A DNA stretch of 64,000 nucleotides from an uncultured Collinsella sp. (GCA_900544095.1 UQTV01000003.1:124001-188000), one strand, 5' to 3'; positions 17,480 to 25,415 are shown, counted from the first letter of the stretch. The notes: generated from the letters alone by a model not told the origin. Numbers and translations are program-made.

Positions 17480-17496
17480 TGTCAAGTGTTTGTAAG
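17480..17496 (-). promoter_or_regulatory. Pho-box-like direct repeat upstream of pstB
   Basis: On the minus strand CTTACA-N5-TTGACA gives two hexamers 11 bp apart, the pattern of PhoP boxes in Bacillus (TT-x-A-C-A repeats with 5-base spacers). Only two half-sites are seen instead of four, so this is suggestive. Confidence 0.45.
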
Positions 17497-17506
17497 GGCA
17501 CGCTAG

Positions 17507-18745
17507 CTATGCGGCGGGCAGCTCGATGGTGAATATCGTGTGTTCGGGCGTCGATTCACATGCAACGGTACCGCCGTGTGCCGCGATGATCTCCTTGGCA
17601 ATAGCAAGGCCCAAACCGGCACCACCGCGATTGGTCGCACGCGCCGCATCCAGGCGATAGAACTTCTCAAAGATCACCTTGAGCTTAGCCGCAGGGATAG
17701 GATCGCCCTGATTGATAAAGCGCACGCGCACGCCGCCATCGTCTTGGCGCCTGGCCTCAATCGTGATAGTCGAGCCCTCATAGCTATAGGCGACGGCGTT
17801 TTTCATGATGTTGTTAAACACGCGGGCCATCTTATCGCCATCCACGAGCACCGTCAGGTCCTCGCGAATATCAACCTGGGCTTCCTTATGTTGCTCGTTG
17901 AGGATGGGATAGAACTCGTCAGCCACCTGAGCCAGCAGCAACCCCAGATCAACATAGCCGCGCGTGAGCACGATATCGTGGAAGTCAAAGCGCGTGATAT
18001 CGAAGAACTCTTCGATGAGTGCATCGAGCCGGTGCGCCTTGTCGAGCGCCACGCCCGTAAAGTGCGCACGTTGCTCAACCGGCAGCTCAGGAGCCTCTTG
18101 CAGCAGCGAAAGATAGCCCACCACACTGGCAAGCGGGGTGCGTAGGTCATGTGCCAAGTACGTGACCAGATCGTCCTTGCGATGAGACTCGTCACGCAAG
18201 GCCTGTTGCACCTTGCGCTCGCGATCGCGCACACGGTTGAGTGCGCCCTCGACCTCCAGGAAGTCGCCGTCGATGTTGTCCCAGGTGTCGGGGTGATCGA
18301 TCAGGCGATCTTGAATACGAGCGGCCAGCACACAATCGGCATGCTGCTCGCCCTGCTCATAGCCCTGGTAGTACAGGGCGCGGCCGCAAAAGAACAGCAC
18401 GCACACGGCAAGCGCCAGCACAAAGCCAAGCATGTTGAATACAAAGCCGGCATCGAACAGCACCGGCCCTTCGATGCCGCCGAGTGCCATGGCGCCAATC
18501 GCCAACGTCATGGCCCACGCGGTACCGCCAATCACCACGCAGCGGCGTACGATTTCAAATCGATCGATCAGCAAAAAGCCGACAAGCAGCACCGCCAAGA
18601 TTCCAGCGATGTTATCGATGCCAATCAGCAGCAGGCTCAGCAAAAAGAGCAGCACCGTTGCAAGCGCGCGGTTGTCGACGACCGACCTCACGTATTCAAA
18701 GAGTCGATTGGGCACCTCGAATGCCTGCCTATCGTCTTTTGTCAT
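17507..18745 (-). CDS. VanS-like sensor histidine kinase with four-helix input region
   Basis: Sensor kinase of 412 residues. Four hydrophobic segments near residues 30-125 are joined by very short loops, so there is little extracellular domain and the signal is probably sensed in or at the membrane. A coiled linker leads to H-box YLAHDLRTPLASVVGY, N-box FNNIMKNAVAYSYEG, F-box FEKFYRLDAARATNRG and G2 GGAGLGLAIAKEI. This H-box (HDLRTPL) is typical of VanS-type kinases. ATG at 18745 is preferred over GTG at 18751 for the GGGGAAG RBS. It lies 16 bases after its regulator and is divergent to the D,D-carboxypeptidase gene, suggesting envelope stress or peptidoglycan as signal. Confidence 0.88.
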   Translation of the reverse strand: MTKDDRQAFEVPNRLFEYVRSVVDNRALATVLLFLLSLLLIGIDNIAGILAVLLVGFLLIDRFEIVRRCVVIGGTAWAMTLAIGAMALGGIEGPVLFDAGFVFNMLGFVLALAVCVLFFCGRALYYQGYEQGEQHADCVLAARIQDRLIDHPDTWDNIDGDFLEVEGALNRVRDRERKVQQALRDESHRKDDLVTYLAHDLRTPLASVVGYLSLLQEAPELPVEQRAHFTGVALDKAHRLDALIEEFFDITRFDFHDIVLTRGYVDLGLLLAQVADEFYPILNEQHKEAQVDIREDLTVLVDGDKMARVFNNIMKNAVAYSYEGSTITIEARRQDDGGVRVRFINQGDPIPAAKLKVIFEKFYRLDAARATNRGGAGLGLAIAKEIIAAHGGTVACESTPEHTIFTIELPAA

Positions 18746-18761
18746 ATCCACTTCCCCACCA

Positions 18762-19466
18762 TCAAAGGCGTTGTTCGATTATGTAGCCGACGCCCCAGAC
18801 GTTTTTGATAAAGCGCGGCTTTTGAGCGTCGTCACCGATCTTTTCGCGCAGGTGGCGAATGTGCACCATCACCGTATTGTTGGAGCCGGGCATAAAATCC
18901 TCGTTCCATACCGCGCGGAACAGATCCTCCACGGCCACCACACTGCCGCGATGCTCGGCCAGATACAGCAAGATGGAATACTCGATGGGCGTGAGGCGCA
19001 CCGGCGCACCGTCCACCATTACGGAACGAGCATCGCGGTTGATCTCCAGGCCGTCGAGCTGGATGGTCGGCGACTCGGCCACCTGCGCGCGGCTACCGTA
19101 GCTGGTGTAGCGGCGAAGCTGAGCATGCACGCGCGCGATGAGCTCAAGCGGACGGAACGGCTTAACCACGTAATCGTCCGCGCCAAGCGAAAGGCCCTCG
19201 ATCTTATCTTGCTGGGCATCGCGCGCCGTCAGCATGATCACGGGATAGGTATGGCTGGAACGGATCGTACGCAGCAACTCAAGCCCATCGATATCGGGCA
19301 GCATGACATCCAGCAGCGCCAGATCGAACTCCTGCTCCAAGATTGCCTTGGCAGCGTCGGCCCCGCTATAGGCGACCTGTACATCAAAGCCTTCTTTTGT
19401 AAGGTAGATACCAACCAAGTCGGCGATGGCCTTTTCGTCATCAACTACCAAAATGCGCTCGTTCAT
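18762..19466 (-). CDS. VanR-like OmpR-family response regulator
   Basis: Response regulator of 234 residues. Receiver: RILVVDDEKAIADLV, phospho-Asp in LALLDVMLPDIDGLELL (about 52), MLTARDAQQDK and DDYVVKPFRPLEL. Output winged helix: RLTPIEYSILLYLAEHRGS, recognition helix region NNTVMVHIRHLREKIG, C-terminal VWGVGYIIEQ. The motif set matches the VanR/PhoP branch. It is first in the operon with the VanS-like kinase, and 198 bases divide its start from the start of the divergent dacA-like gene, which is the most likely target by position. Confidence 0.92.
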   Translation of the reverse strand: MNERILVVDDEKAIADLVGIYLTKEGFDVQVAYSGADAAKAILEQEFDLALLDVMLPDIDGLELLRTIRSSHTYPVIMLTARDAQQDKIEGLSLGADDYVVKPFRPLELIARVHAQLRRYTSYGSRAQVAESPTIQLDGLEINRDARSVMVDGAPVRLTPIEYSILLYLAEHRGSVVAVEDLFRAVWNEDFMPGSNNTVMVHIRHLREKIGDDAQKPRFIKNVWGVGYIIEQRL

Positions 19467-19619
19467 GCGTGCTCCTCTCGCGCTCCATTATGCCCGAGGG
19501 GGGCGCATGCCACACACAACAAGCGTGGGTAATTAAGTCGGCCTTAAGCACCCTTGTGCCCGTTCGGGCGCGGATGTGGGCCACGCACGCACGCGATGAT
19601 CGCCGACACCGGCAAACGA

Positions 19620-19625
19620 TATACT
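19620..19625 (+). promoter_or_regulatory. -10 element of the D,D-carboxypeptidase promoter
   Basis: TATACT, with a weak -35 (TGATCG) 17 bp upstream. It places the transcript start near 19632, which rules out the more upstream in-frame start codons at 19554 and 19596 for the following gene. Confidence 0.55.
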
Positions 19626-19664
19626 CTAGTTCCAGAAGAGACCATCCCGTCGAAAGCGAAATCT

Positions 19665-21005
19665 GTGAAGTCCCTCACCTCTTTTGCAAAGCGCTCAGCC
19701 CAGCTTGCCGCCGGCTTTGTCTGCGCTATCGCCCTTGCCGCTGGCGTGCCCACCGTCGCCGGCGCCCAAGTGCTCACGACCGACAATGTCTGCGGCAAAA
19801 CCGCCGATGCGCGCGGCATCACGGCCGATAATCTGCCCGATATCGATGCGACCAATGCGCTCGTCATGGGCAAAGACGGCACCGTCTACTATGGGCGCGG
19901 CGCCGATGAGCAGGTCAAAATCGCCTCGATCACCAAGGTCATGACCGCAATCCTAACCGTCGAGAATTGCAAGATAGACGAGAAGGTCACGGTAAGCAAC
20001 ACCGCGGCCACCGTGGGTAATTCGACCGCCGGCTTGCTCGAAGGCGACGAGCTTACCGTGGAGCAGGCGCTGCGCGGCCTGATGATTCCCTCGGGCAACG
20101 ACGCCGCCATAGTGCTCGCCGAATATGTGGGCAAGAAGATCGACCCTAAGACCAAAGACGCCGAGGCCACATTTGTGAAGGCCATGAACGAGCGCGCTAA
20201 GAAGCTCGGCTGCACCGGTACGCTTTTTGAAAACCCGCATGGCCTGGACTTTGATGAGTGGGCTGGCGATATGTACTCAACCGCACACGACGTAGCGCTG
20301 ATGATGCAGGAGGCCATGAAAAACGACACGATCCGCGAGGTCGTAGCGAGCGAGGATTCCTGGATCGAGGTCACGGGCGCCGACGGCACCGACCATTCGC
20401 ATTCCATGGACACGCATAACTATTTGCTGGGCCAAGATGGCAACATCGGTGGCAAGACCGGCACTACCGACGATGCAGGCTATTGCTTCACGAGCGCCTA
20501 CAACCGCGATGGCGACGAGATCTACACCGTCGTTTTGAACTCCACCACCACCGACCAGCGCTTTACCGATACCGCAACCCTTGCCAATTGGTACTACGGT
20601 CACAAGGTGACGGTCGCGATCGCCAACACGCAGGAAAAGACCGCCAACGGCAACCCGCTTATGGCGCGCATCGGTCAAACCGACTGGACGGATAAGACGA
20701 TCGACGCCACGCTCGCCGACCCCACGGCGCAAGCGACCGTGTTTTCCCTTGCCGGCGAGGTGACCGAAAAGGTTAGCTACGACGATCTTTCGGGCACGGT
20801 GCATGTGGGCGACAAGGTGGGCAGCGTCACGCTCAAGCAGGACGGCACCAAGATCGCCGTCATGGACCTAGTTGCCGACGAGGAAGGCGCAGGGCCGAAT
20901 CCCATTGAATGGCTCCTTGTGAAGCTTGATCGCTTGGGCCGTCGCATCGACAACCGCCCGCTCACAGCAGAAAGCGAGACCGTCGCCAAGGCGCCCGAGG
21001 TGTAG
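19665..21005 (+). CDS. dacA: Serine-type D-Ala-D-Ala carboxypeptidase (PBP5 class)
   Basis: Exported low-molecular-mass penicillin-binding protein that trims the terminal D-Ala of peptidoglycan stem peptides. From the GTG at 19665 it has 446 residues: a signal peptide (KR at 9-10, hydrophobic to about 32, VAGA-Q cleavage), then the S11 active-site triad SITK (Ser88, Lys91), SGN (143-145) and KTGT (264-267). A beta domain follows, and the end (PNPIEWLLVKLDRLGRRI) looks like the amphipathic membrane anchor of PBP5. The start is chosen from the promoter at 19620 and the signal peptide. A strong terminator follows at 21031. Divergent from the VanRS-like pair, which may control it. Confidence 0.93.
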   Translation: MKSLTSFAKRSAQLAAGFVCAIALAAGVPTVAGAQVLTTDNVCGKTADARGITADNLPDIDATNALVMGKDGTVYYGRGADEQVKIASITKVMTAILTVENCKIDEKVTVSNTAATVGNSTAGLLEGDELTVEQALRGLMIPSGNDAAIVLAEYVGKKIDPKTKDAEATFVKAMNERAKKLGCTGTLFENPHGLDFDEWAGDMYSTAHDVALMMQEAMKNDTIREVVASEDSWIEVTGADGTDHSHSMDTHNYLLGQDGNIGGKTGTTDDAGYCFTSAYNRDGDEIYTVVLNSTTTDQRFTDTATLANWYYGHKVTVAIANTQEKTANGNPLMARIGQTDWTDKTIDATLADPTAQATVFSLAGEVTEKVSYDDLSGTVHVGDKVGSVTLKQDGTKIAVMDLVADEEGAGPNPIEWLLVKLDRLGRRIDNRPLTAESETVAKAPEV

Positions 21006-21030
21006 TGCGCAAGAATAATAAGTCCGCTGA

Positions 21031-21062
21031 AAGGAGGCGTCCGAAATGATGCCTCCTTTTTT
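21031..21062 (+). terminator. Intrinsic terminator of the D,D-carboxypeptidase gene
   Basis: AAGGAGGC pairs with GCCTCCTT, followed by TTTTTT, 26 bases past the stop. Confidence 0.88.
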
Positions 21063-21064
21063 GA

Positions 21065-21344
21065 GGGTTCGAATCCCCAGCCGCCATTCTTGATAATAAA
21101 AAGGGCCCCAAATGGGACCCTTCTTCAAATTCGTACTGGCGGAGAGCTGGGGATGTCCGGGCATGCTGCGCATGCCCTCCGGCTTCAAAGCCTGGCGGCT
21201 TTTCGCCCACGGGCTACAAACGCTTTCGCGTTTGCTTAACGCCCGTGCCCTCTCGGGTTCGAATCCCCAGCCTCCTTTCTCCGCACAAAAAAGGGCCCCA
21301 AATGGGACCCTTCTTTCAAGTCATACTGGCGGAGAGCTGGGGAT
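21065..21344 (-). repeat. tRNA-Ser-linked 190-bp duplication with structured insert
   Basis: Blocks 21065-21154 and 21255-21344 are direct copies with an exact 190-bp period. Each holds, on the plus strand, GGGTTCGAATCCCCAGCC, the tRNA terminator hairpin (AAGGGCCCC..GGGACCCTT) and the last 18 nt of tRNA-Ser with CCA. The right copy belongs to the real tRNA gene. The left copy breaks off in the T-loop and is followed by a 100-bp insert (21155-21254). Read on the minus strand, the insert folds into CACGGGC/GCCCGTG around AAACGC-GAAA-GCGTTT, a GGCTTTGAAGCC hairpin and GGGCATGC-GCA-GCATGCCC. The same architecture is seen at the Arg and Phe loci. Confidence 0.85.
21287..21314 (-). terminator. Intrinsic terminator of tRNA-Ser
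   Basis: On the minus strand AAGGGTCCCA pairs with TGGGGCCCTT and is followed by TTTT. A second copy lies at 21097-21124 after the duplicated 3' fragment. Confidence 0.8.
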
Positions 21345-21417
21345 TCGAACCCCAGATGCCCTTTTGGGGCATACTCGCTTAGCAGGCGAGCACCTTCGGC
21401 CTCTCGGTCAGCTCTCC
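21327..21417 (-). tRNA. tRNA-Ser (anticodon GCT)
   Basis: Full cloverleaf with long variable arm on the minus strand: acceptor GGAGAGC/GCTCTCC, anticodon loop CTGCTAA in stem CTCGC/GCGAG, variable arm TGCCCC/GGGGCA-like hairpin, T-arm CTGGGGTTCGAATCCCCAG, discriminator G and encoded CCA. Reads AGC/AGU codons. Confidence 0.96.
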
Positions 21418-21509
21418 GTAACAGCCGTTCTATAGTAACCAAACAGCCAAGGATGGGCAAGAGGAAATTTTCTAATTGCCTAGCAGCCTTTCCTTCTTGA
21501 AAGCTTCGC

Positions 21510-23951
21510 CTACCCCAGCGAGCGGTTGAGGGAGCCGAGCTCGTCGTTGCCCATGGTACGCCACATTTGGAAGATGCAACCGCGCGCCAGGAAAAAGAAG
21601 CCGTTATCGACCAGCTGCACGGCGGCATCCGCAAGCTGGTTGGCCACCGCGGGCACGGGCGGCAATTCGAGTCCAGCCCTGCGGATGGTCTCGACCGCTT
21701 CCTCGAACGTCGGAGGCTCGCTGACGCCCATCTCGTTCATAAGGCTCTGCATTTCTTCCAGCGCGCTGCTGCCCGACTCCTCGCCTCGCGGCACCAGACG
21801 GTAACAAGCCAGCGCCAGGTCGAGCTGATCGCAATTCCAATAGGCAAACGCCAAGCGATAGAACAGGTAGCCGATTGCAGAACGATCGCTGGCAATACGT
21901 AGGCCGTGGCGCGCCACCTCGATAATCTCGTCAAAGCGCTCCAGACGCGCGAGCACGTTGATGAGCGCAAAGTGCGACTGCATGGACGAGCGCGCCAGAT
22001 CGTAAAGATGGCGCACCTCGGGCAGTGCTCGTTCAAAGTCCTCTTGCTCGGCGTAAAAACTGCAGATCTCGTGCTGGGCAAAGTACAGCGCATCGGGCGC
22101 ACGAAGGATTCGCACAGAGCGGTCTTCTTCCAACACCGGTAGCACCATGCGCACCAGCTGGTTATCGCAAAACTGCGTTTGAACCGGACCTGTCGCCAAA
22201 AGCTCGGCGACGGCGCACTTAGCCTCCAACTCCTCGACAAGACGGGAAAAGCCTTCAAAAGCACCTGTACGGTCGACTATTGCCTGCTCGCGCAATTCAA
22301 CAACACGGGCCACGTATGGGCCGTCGTCCTCTTCCATGACCTCCAACTCGTCAGCCGTATCGGCAAGCAGCAGATCGCGCAGCGCCGGCGGCAGCGTGCG
22401 ATGGTCATCACGCGGACGAGCATGAACCTCCGCAGGTTCAATCGTCTCCGGAGCGGTTGACTCATATGCCTCAAGCACACGCTTGCACGGCATATCGTCC
22501 ATGTCCATGCTCTCAAGATCCTTGGCGACAGGCACGCAATCGGCCAGATAGGCCGCGCGCCCAAAGAAATACGTTGCGACAACGCACTCGCCCTGCTCAC
22601 TGTCGGGAGCAGCAATCTGCACATAGCAGCGCGTGATGCAGGTGCCCGCGGCAAAACACGCTGCCGCAAGCGTGAGCGCCACGCGCGCATCGTGCTCCGC
22701 GGCCCAGATCGCGCGCGTGTCCTCGTCCAACTCGCGCCAGGCGTCATCTTGAGCGTCGTATTCACGTTGTGGCATAGCATCAACGACAGACTGCCCAAAC
22801 CGAACGAGCATGATCCCCTCGGCAACGTTTGCCCGATAGGTATAGTCGAGCCGCGTGGCCACGTTAAGCGCCTCGACAATACGCGCGAAGCGGGTACGCA
22901 CATCCCACTCACCGCCCGGCTGGCAAGCCACCGTACCCGGTTTGCCCCACGGGTTATCGCTCGAGGCCGTATCGAGCAGTCGGGGAACATCGTTGGTCGT
23001 CTTGGCGATATGCCACGCATCAAAGAGCGCGCAGCCCTCAAGGCTCGGCGAGGATGCCGCAGGGACCAATCCGGCCCCGATGTGCTCAAGGATGCCGGAG
23101 AGACGGTTAAGACGGCACTCGATGGCAAGCAGCATGTCAATCTCGTCCTGGTCCAGCAGGCTGCGATCAAAATTGAGATAGAAAAGCTTTGAGCGATCGA
23201 TGCGAGCCAGGCTCATCTCGGACTTAGCGGCGATGGTGCGCAAGCGGGGCAAGTCAATTTCACTCATAAGGGCGGCGGCATAGCGCTCGATACCGCTCGG
23301 ATTCTCGGCATGGTCAACGCGGTAAAGCAGCGTCTCGATAGCATCAGGGAGCGGTGCCGTGTTAAAGCCCAAAAACACCTCGACCGGCTCGGGCAACTTT
23401 ACGAGCTTGATCTTGTCGATAACATTTTGCATACCCTCGTCGAGTCCGCCGGCGTCCGCCGTGCTCGCAATGGCATTTTCGGAGTCAGCGAATATCACGT
23501 AGCGCAGGAACATCGATGCCATGAACTCGCCGTAAGGAAGGGAGCGGGTCGAATTCCATGTCTCGTGGTCGGACTGCTCGCGCATGGGGCCTTCGGGAGA
23601 GCCGACGGTTCGCGCGCACGCGCGCATTGTGCCGTTGGCTCCCCGAACCACAATCTCACCAATACCGGAGTCCGACTCGTCAAGGACCAGTTCCATGTCG
23701 GGATCGTTGGGCAGCGGAGTCTCGCTAACGGGGCGGTCCACCTTGTACACCTCGCCCGAAACGCTTACATAGCCCAAAAGCGACACATGGCTTTTGCCAA
23801 CGAATTCGACGACATAGCAAGATTCATGCTGATCCTCGCCAAAGAGTTTCCAGACCACGCCATATGAACGTCCCGCAGGCTGCTCGGGCATCGCCGGAAA
23901 GCGCTTTTTGGGATCGAGAAACCTGAGCTTGTATGTCGGACGCTCTGCCAC
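21510..23951 (-). CDS. Large protein of unknown function with C-terminal TPR-like helices
   Basis: I do not recognise a family for this 813-residue product. The GTG start at 23951 is supported by AGGGTGA. The N-terminal half is mixed alpha/beta with no signal peptide or membrane segment, so it should be cytoplasmic. From about residue 640 it becomes a run of helical pairs spaced like tetratricopeptide repeats: FYAEQEDFERALPEVRHLYD, then NVLARLERFDEIIEVARHGL and AFAYWNCDQLDLALACYRLV. An acidic linker (LEVMEEDDGPYVARVVEL) lies near 540. TPR regions usually bind partner proteins. It stands alone between tRNA-Ser and the tRNA-Arg cluster, both of which may be unrelated to its job. Confidence 0.8.
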   Translation of the reverse strand: MAERPTYKLRFLDPKKRFPAMPEQPAGRSYGVVWKLFGEDQHESCYVVEFVGKSHVSLLGYVSVSGEVYKVDRPVSETPLPNDPDMELVLDESDSGIGEIVVRGANGTMRACARTVGSPEGPMREQSDHETWNSTRSLPYGEFMASMFLRYVIFADSENAIASTADAGGLDEGMQNVIDKIKLVKLPEPVEVFLGFNTAPLPDAIETLLYRVDHAENPSGIERYAAALMSEIDLPRLRTIAAKSEMSLARIDRSKLFYLNFDRSLLDQDEIDMLLAIECRLNRLSGILEHIGAGLVPAASSPSLEGCALFDAWHIAKTTNDVPRLLDTASSDNPWGKPGTVACQPGGEWDVRTRFARIVEALNVATRLDYTYRANVAEGIMLVRFGQSVVDAMPQREYDAQDDAWRELDEDTRAIWAAEHDARVALTLAAACFAAGTCITRCYVQIAAPDSEQGECVVATYFFGRAAYLADCVPVAKDLESMDMDDMPCKRVLEAYESTAPETIEPAEVHARPRDDHRTLPPALRDLLLADTADELEVMEEDDGPYVARVVELREQAIVDRTGAFEGFSRLVEELEAKCAVAELLATGPVQTQFCDNQLVRMVLPVLEEDRSVRILRAPDALYFAQHEICSFYAEQEDFERALPEVRHLYDLARSSMQSHFALINVLARLERFDEIIEVARHGLRIASDRSAIGYLFYRLAFAYWNCDQLDLALACYRLVPRGEESGSSALEEMQSLMNEMGVSEPPTFEEAVETIRRAGLELPPVPAVANQLADAAVQLVDNGFFFLARGCIFQMWRTMGNDELGSLNRSLG

Positions 23952-24039
23952 GAAGTATCACCCTGATCGGTCGCTTGAAGAAGGAGTGGTCGCGAATTAG
24001 TCGCGACATCTACTCGGAATCTTACACGAGTCGACAGGA

Positions 24040-24096
24040 AATCGTCCGCTTTACGCCCGCGCCTCGACCGAGGTTCGAATCCATGCGGTGTTTACG
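24040..24096 (-). repeat. Truncated tRNA-linked insert next to the first tRNA-Arg
   Basis: The text GCCTCGACCGAGGTTCGAAT-CCATGCGGTG and the preceding ACGCCCGCG match the start (minus-strand sense) of the structured insert at 24662-24756, but similarity stops after about 40 bases. It looks like an eroded copy of the same element. Confidence 0.6.
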
Positions 24097-24101
24097 TAAA
24101 A

Positions 24102-24128
24102 GAAAAGCCCCCGTTGCCGGGAGCTTTA
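24102..24128 (-). terminator. Terminator of tRNA-Arg copy 1
   Basis: Minus strand: AAAGCTCCCGGCAACGGGGG then CTTTTC. Nearly the same hairpin follows each tRNA-Arg. Confidence 0.75.
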
Positions 24129-24136
24129 ATCTCAAA

Positions 24137-24213
24137 TGGTGCGGCGTATAGGATTCGAACCTATGACGTTCTGATTCGTAGTCAGACCCTCTATCCAGCT
24201 GAGGTAACGCCGC
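24137..24213 (-). tRNA. tRNA-Arg (anticodon ACG), copy 1
   Basis: Complete 77-nt gene with CCA: acceptor GCGGCGT/ACGCCGC, D-arm with CAGCTGGATAGAG, anticodon loop CTACGAA, T-arm ATAGGTTCGAATCCTAT. The ACG anticodon (A34 normally becomes inosine) reads CGU, CGC and CGA. All three copies in this cluster are identical. Confidence 0.96.
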
Positions 24214-24364
24214 GACTTGTTGATTATTATGCACATGGACTGAATAATCGTCAAGCGTTTTTCAAAAAAAGTTATCGAATTTGATTTTTAATCATTTGAT
24301 GCAGTCGATCGACTCGATACTTTCAAACACGGCGAAAGCAACTCCTCAAGTATGTCGATATATA

Positions 24365-24392
24365 AGAAAAGCCTCCGTTACCGGAGGCTTTA
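24365..24392 (-). terminator. Terminator of tRNA-Arg copy 2
   Basis: Minus strand: AAGCCTCCGGTAACGGAGGC followed by TTTTC. Two changes relative to the other copies keep the stem paired. Confidence 0.78.
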
Positions 24393-24401
24393 AAGTTCAG
24401 T

Positions 24402-24478
24402 TGGTGCGGCGTATAGGATTCGAACCTATGACGTTCTGATTCGTAGTCAGACCCTCTATCCAGCTGAGGTAACGCCGC
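24402..24478 (-). tRNA. tRNA-Arg (anticodon ACG), copy 2
   Basis: Identical in sequence to the copy at 24137-24213, with encoded CCA. It lacks the duplicated 3' fragment and insert seen beside the third copy. Confidence 0.96.
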
Positions 24479-24566
24479 AACGCACGGATTATTATGCACG
24501 CGAGCCCCCGATGGGTCAAGCGACAATTAGAAAAAATTTTACGGAGTGATAATTAAGTTGTTCGTG

Positions 24567-24851
24567 CCTCGATCGAGGTTCGAATCCATGCGGTGTTGCC
24601 ATAAAAGAAAAGCCCCCGTTGCCGGAGGCTTTCAATTTCAATTGGTGCGGCGTATAGGATTCCGCGCATCCGCTGCGCGGATCCGCACCGGCTTCGCCCG
24701 CCTGCCGGCGCGCTCGCCCGCGGGCTAAAACGCTCCGCGTTTTCTTGACGCCCGCGCCTCGACCGAGGTTCGAATCCATGCGGTGGCAGCATAAAAGAAA
24801 AGCCCCCGTTGCCGGAGGCTTTCAATTTCAATTGGTGCGGCGTATAGGATT
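24567..24851 (-). repeat. tRNA-Arg-linked 190-bp duplication with structured insert
   Basis: Blocks 24567-24661 and 24757-24851 repeat with an exact 190-bp period and only a few differences. Each includes GAGGTTCGAATCCATGCGGT, the tRNA terminator and the final 19 nt of tRNA-Arg with CCA. The left block ends at that 19-nt fragment (24643-24661) and runs into an insert at 24662-24756. On the minus strand the insert has GCGGGC/GCCCGC around AAAACGC-GGA-GCGTTTT, a GGC..GAAGCC hairpin and ATCCGC-GCA-GCGGAT. These stems occupy the same places as in the Ser and Phe inserts but with different paired bases. Confidence 0.87.
24796..24822 (-). terminator. Terminator of tRNA-Arg copy 3
   Basis: Minus strand: AAAGCCTCCGGCAACGGGGG followed by CTTTTC. 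An identical hairpin at 24606-24632 follows the duplicated 3' fragment. Confidence 0.78.
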
Positions 24852-24909
24852 CGAACCTATGACGTTCTGATTCGTAGTCAGACCCTCTATCCAGCTGAGG
24901 TAACGCCGC
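24833..24909 (-). tRNA. tRNA-Arg (anticodon ACG), copy 3
   Basis: Identical to the other two copies, with encoded CCA. Downstream (towards lower coordinates) come its terminator, the structured insert and a 19-nt copy of its own 3' end. Confidence 0.96.
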
Positions 24910-24986
24910 AGCGCAAAACATATAAAACCACTTTAGCTTATTGGAGTCAAGCGCAATCTCAAACTTTTTTGTGGAACGCAGTTTTG

Positions 24987-25364
24987 TCATGCTGCTCCGC
25001 ATATACCGTCGTTCCCCGTACGATCGATTGGCTTTTCGATCACGTCAAACTTAGCATCAAGTTCCCTCAGGAGCGATCTCACCCGCTGGGCACAATCATA
25101 ATCGGCAAACGAGATACTCAACATGCGAGCAACCTGGTTAGATGTCCGGACCCCATAGAAATGCTCCAGGGCCACAAGCCCCTCGTGCGCCACAAACGTC
25201 TCAACCACATGCGGCGACTCCTCGTAGCACCATTGGGTCAACGGACCCTCGCTCGTCTGTCGAACCACCAGGCCACCCATGCCAGACGGCTCACACGTCA
25301 CAAGCAGGTACTCCCCGCCCTCGTCGCTCTCAAACAAAACCACCCGATCATCAAACAGCTCCAT
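24987..25364 (-). CDS. Small protein of unknown function
   Basis: A 125-residue soluble protein with no recognised family. The ATG at 25364 has a clear RBS (AAAGGGGACGCG). The sequence alternates strands and helices: MELFDDRVVLFESDEGGEYL, LLVTCEPSGMGGLVVRQTS, then ALEHFYGVRTSNQVARML, and ends with a Cys-containing tail (NDGICGAA). Composition is acidic. It sits alone between the tRNA-Arg cluster and serS; there is a 10-bp palindrome upstream at 25416. Coding status is inferred from the RBS, codon use and length. Confidence 0.7.
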   Translation of the reverse strand: MELFDDRVVLFESDEGGEYLLVTCEPSGMGGLVVRQTSEGPLTQWCYEESPHVVETFVAHEGLVALEHFYGVRTSNQVARMLSISFADYDCAQRVRSLLRELDAKFDVIEKPIDRTGNDGICGAA

Positions 25365-25415
25365 CGCGTCCCCTTTCTCTCGCTCTTATTTAGCAAAAGC
25401 ATAACAGGTAGATGG

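Noticed and set aside
21155..21254. Structured insert as a complete extra tRNA
   Set aside because: A T-arm-like sequence is at one end, but no acceptor stem or anticodon arm can be built on either strand, so it is not a tRNA gene.
24137..24909. tRNA cluster as attachment sites of a prophage or integrative element
   Set aside because: The 18-19 nt duplicated 3' ends look like att repeats, but only about 100 bp lies between them and there is no integrase or mobile gene nearby.
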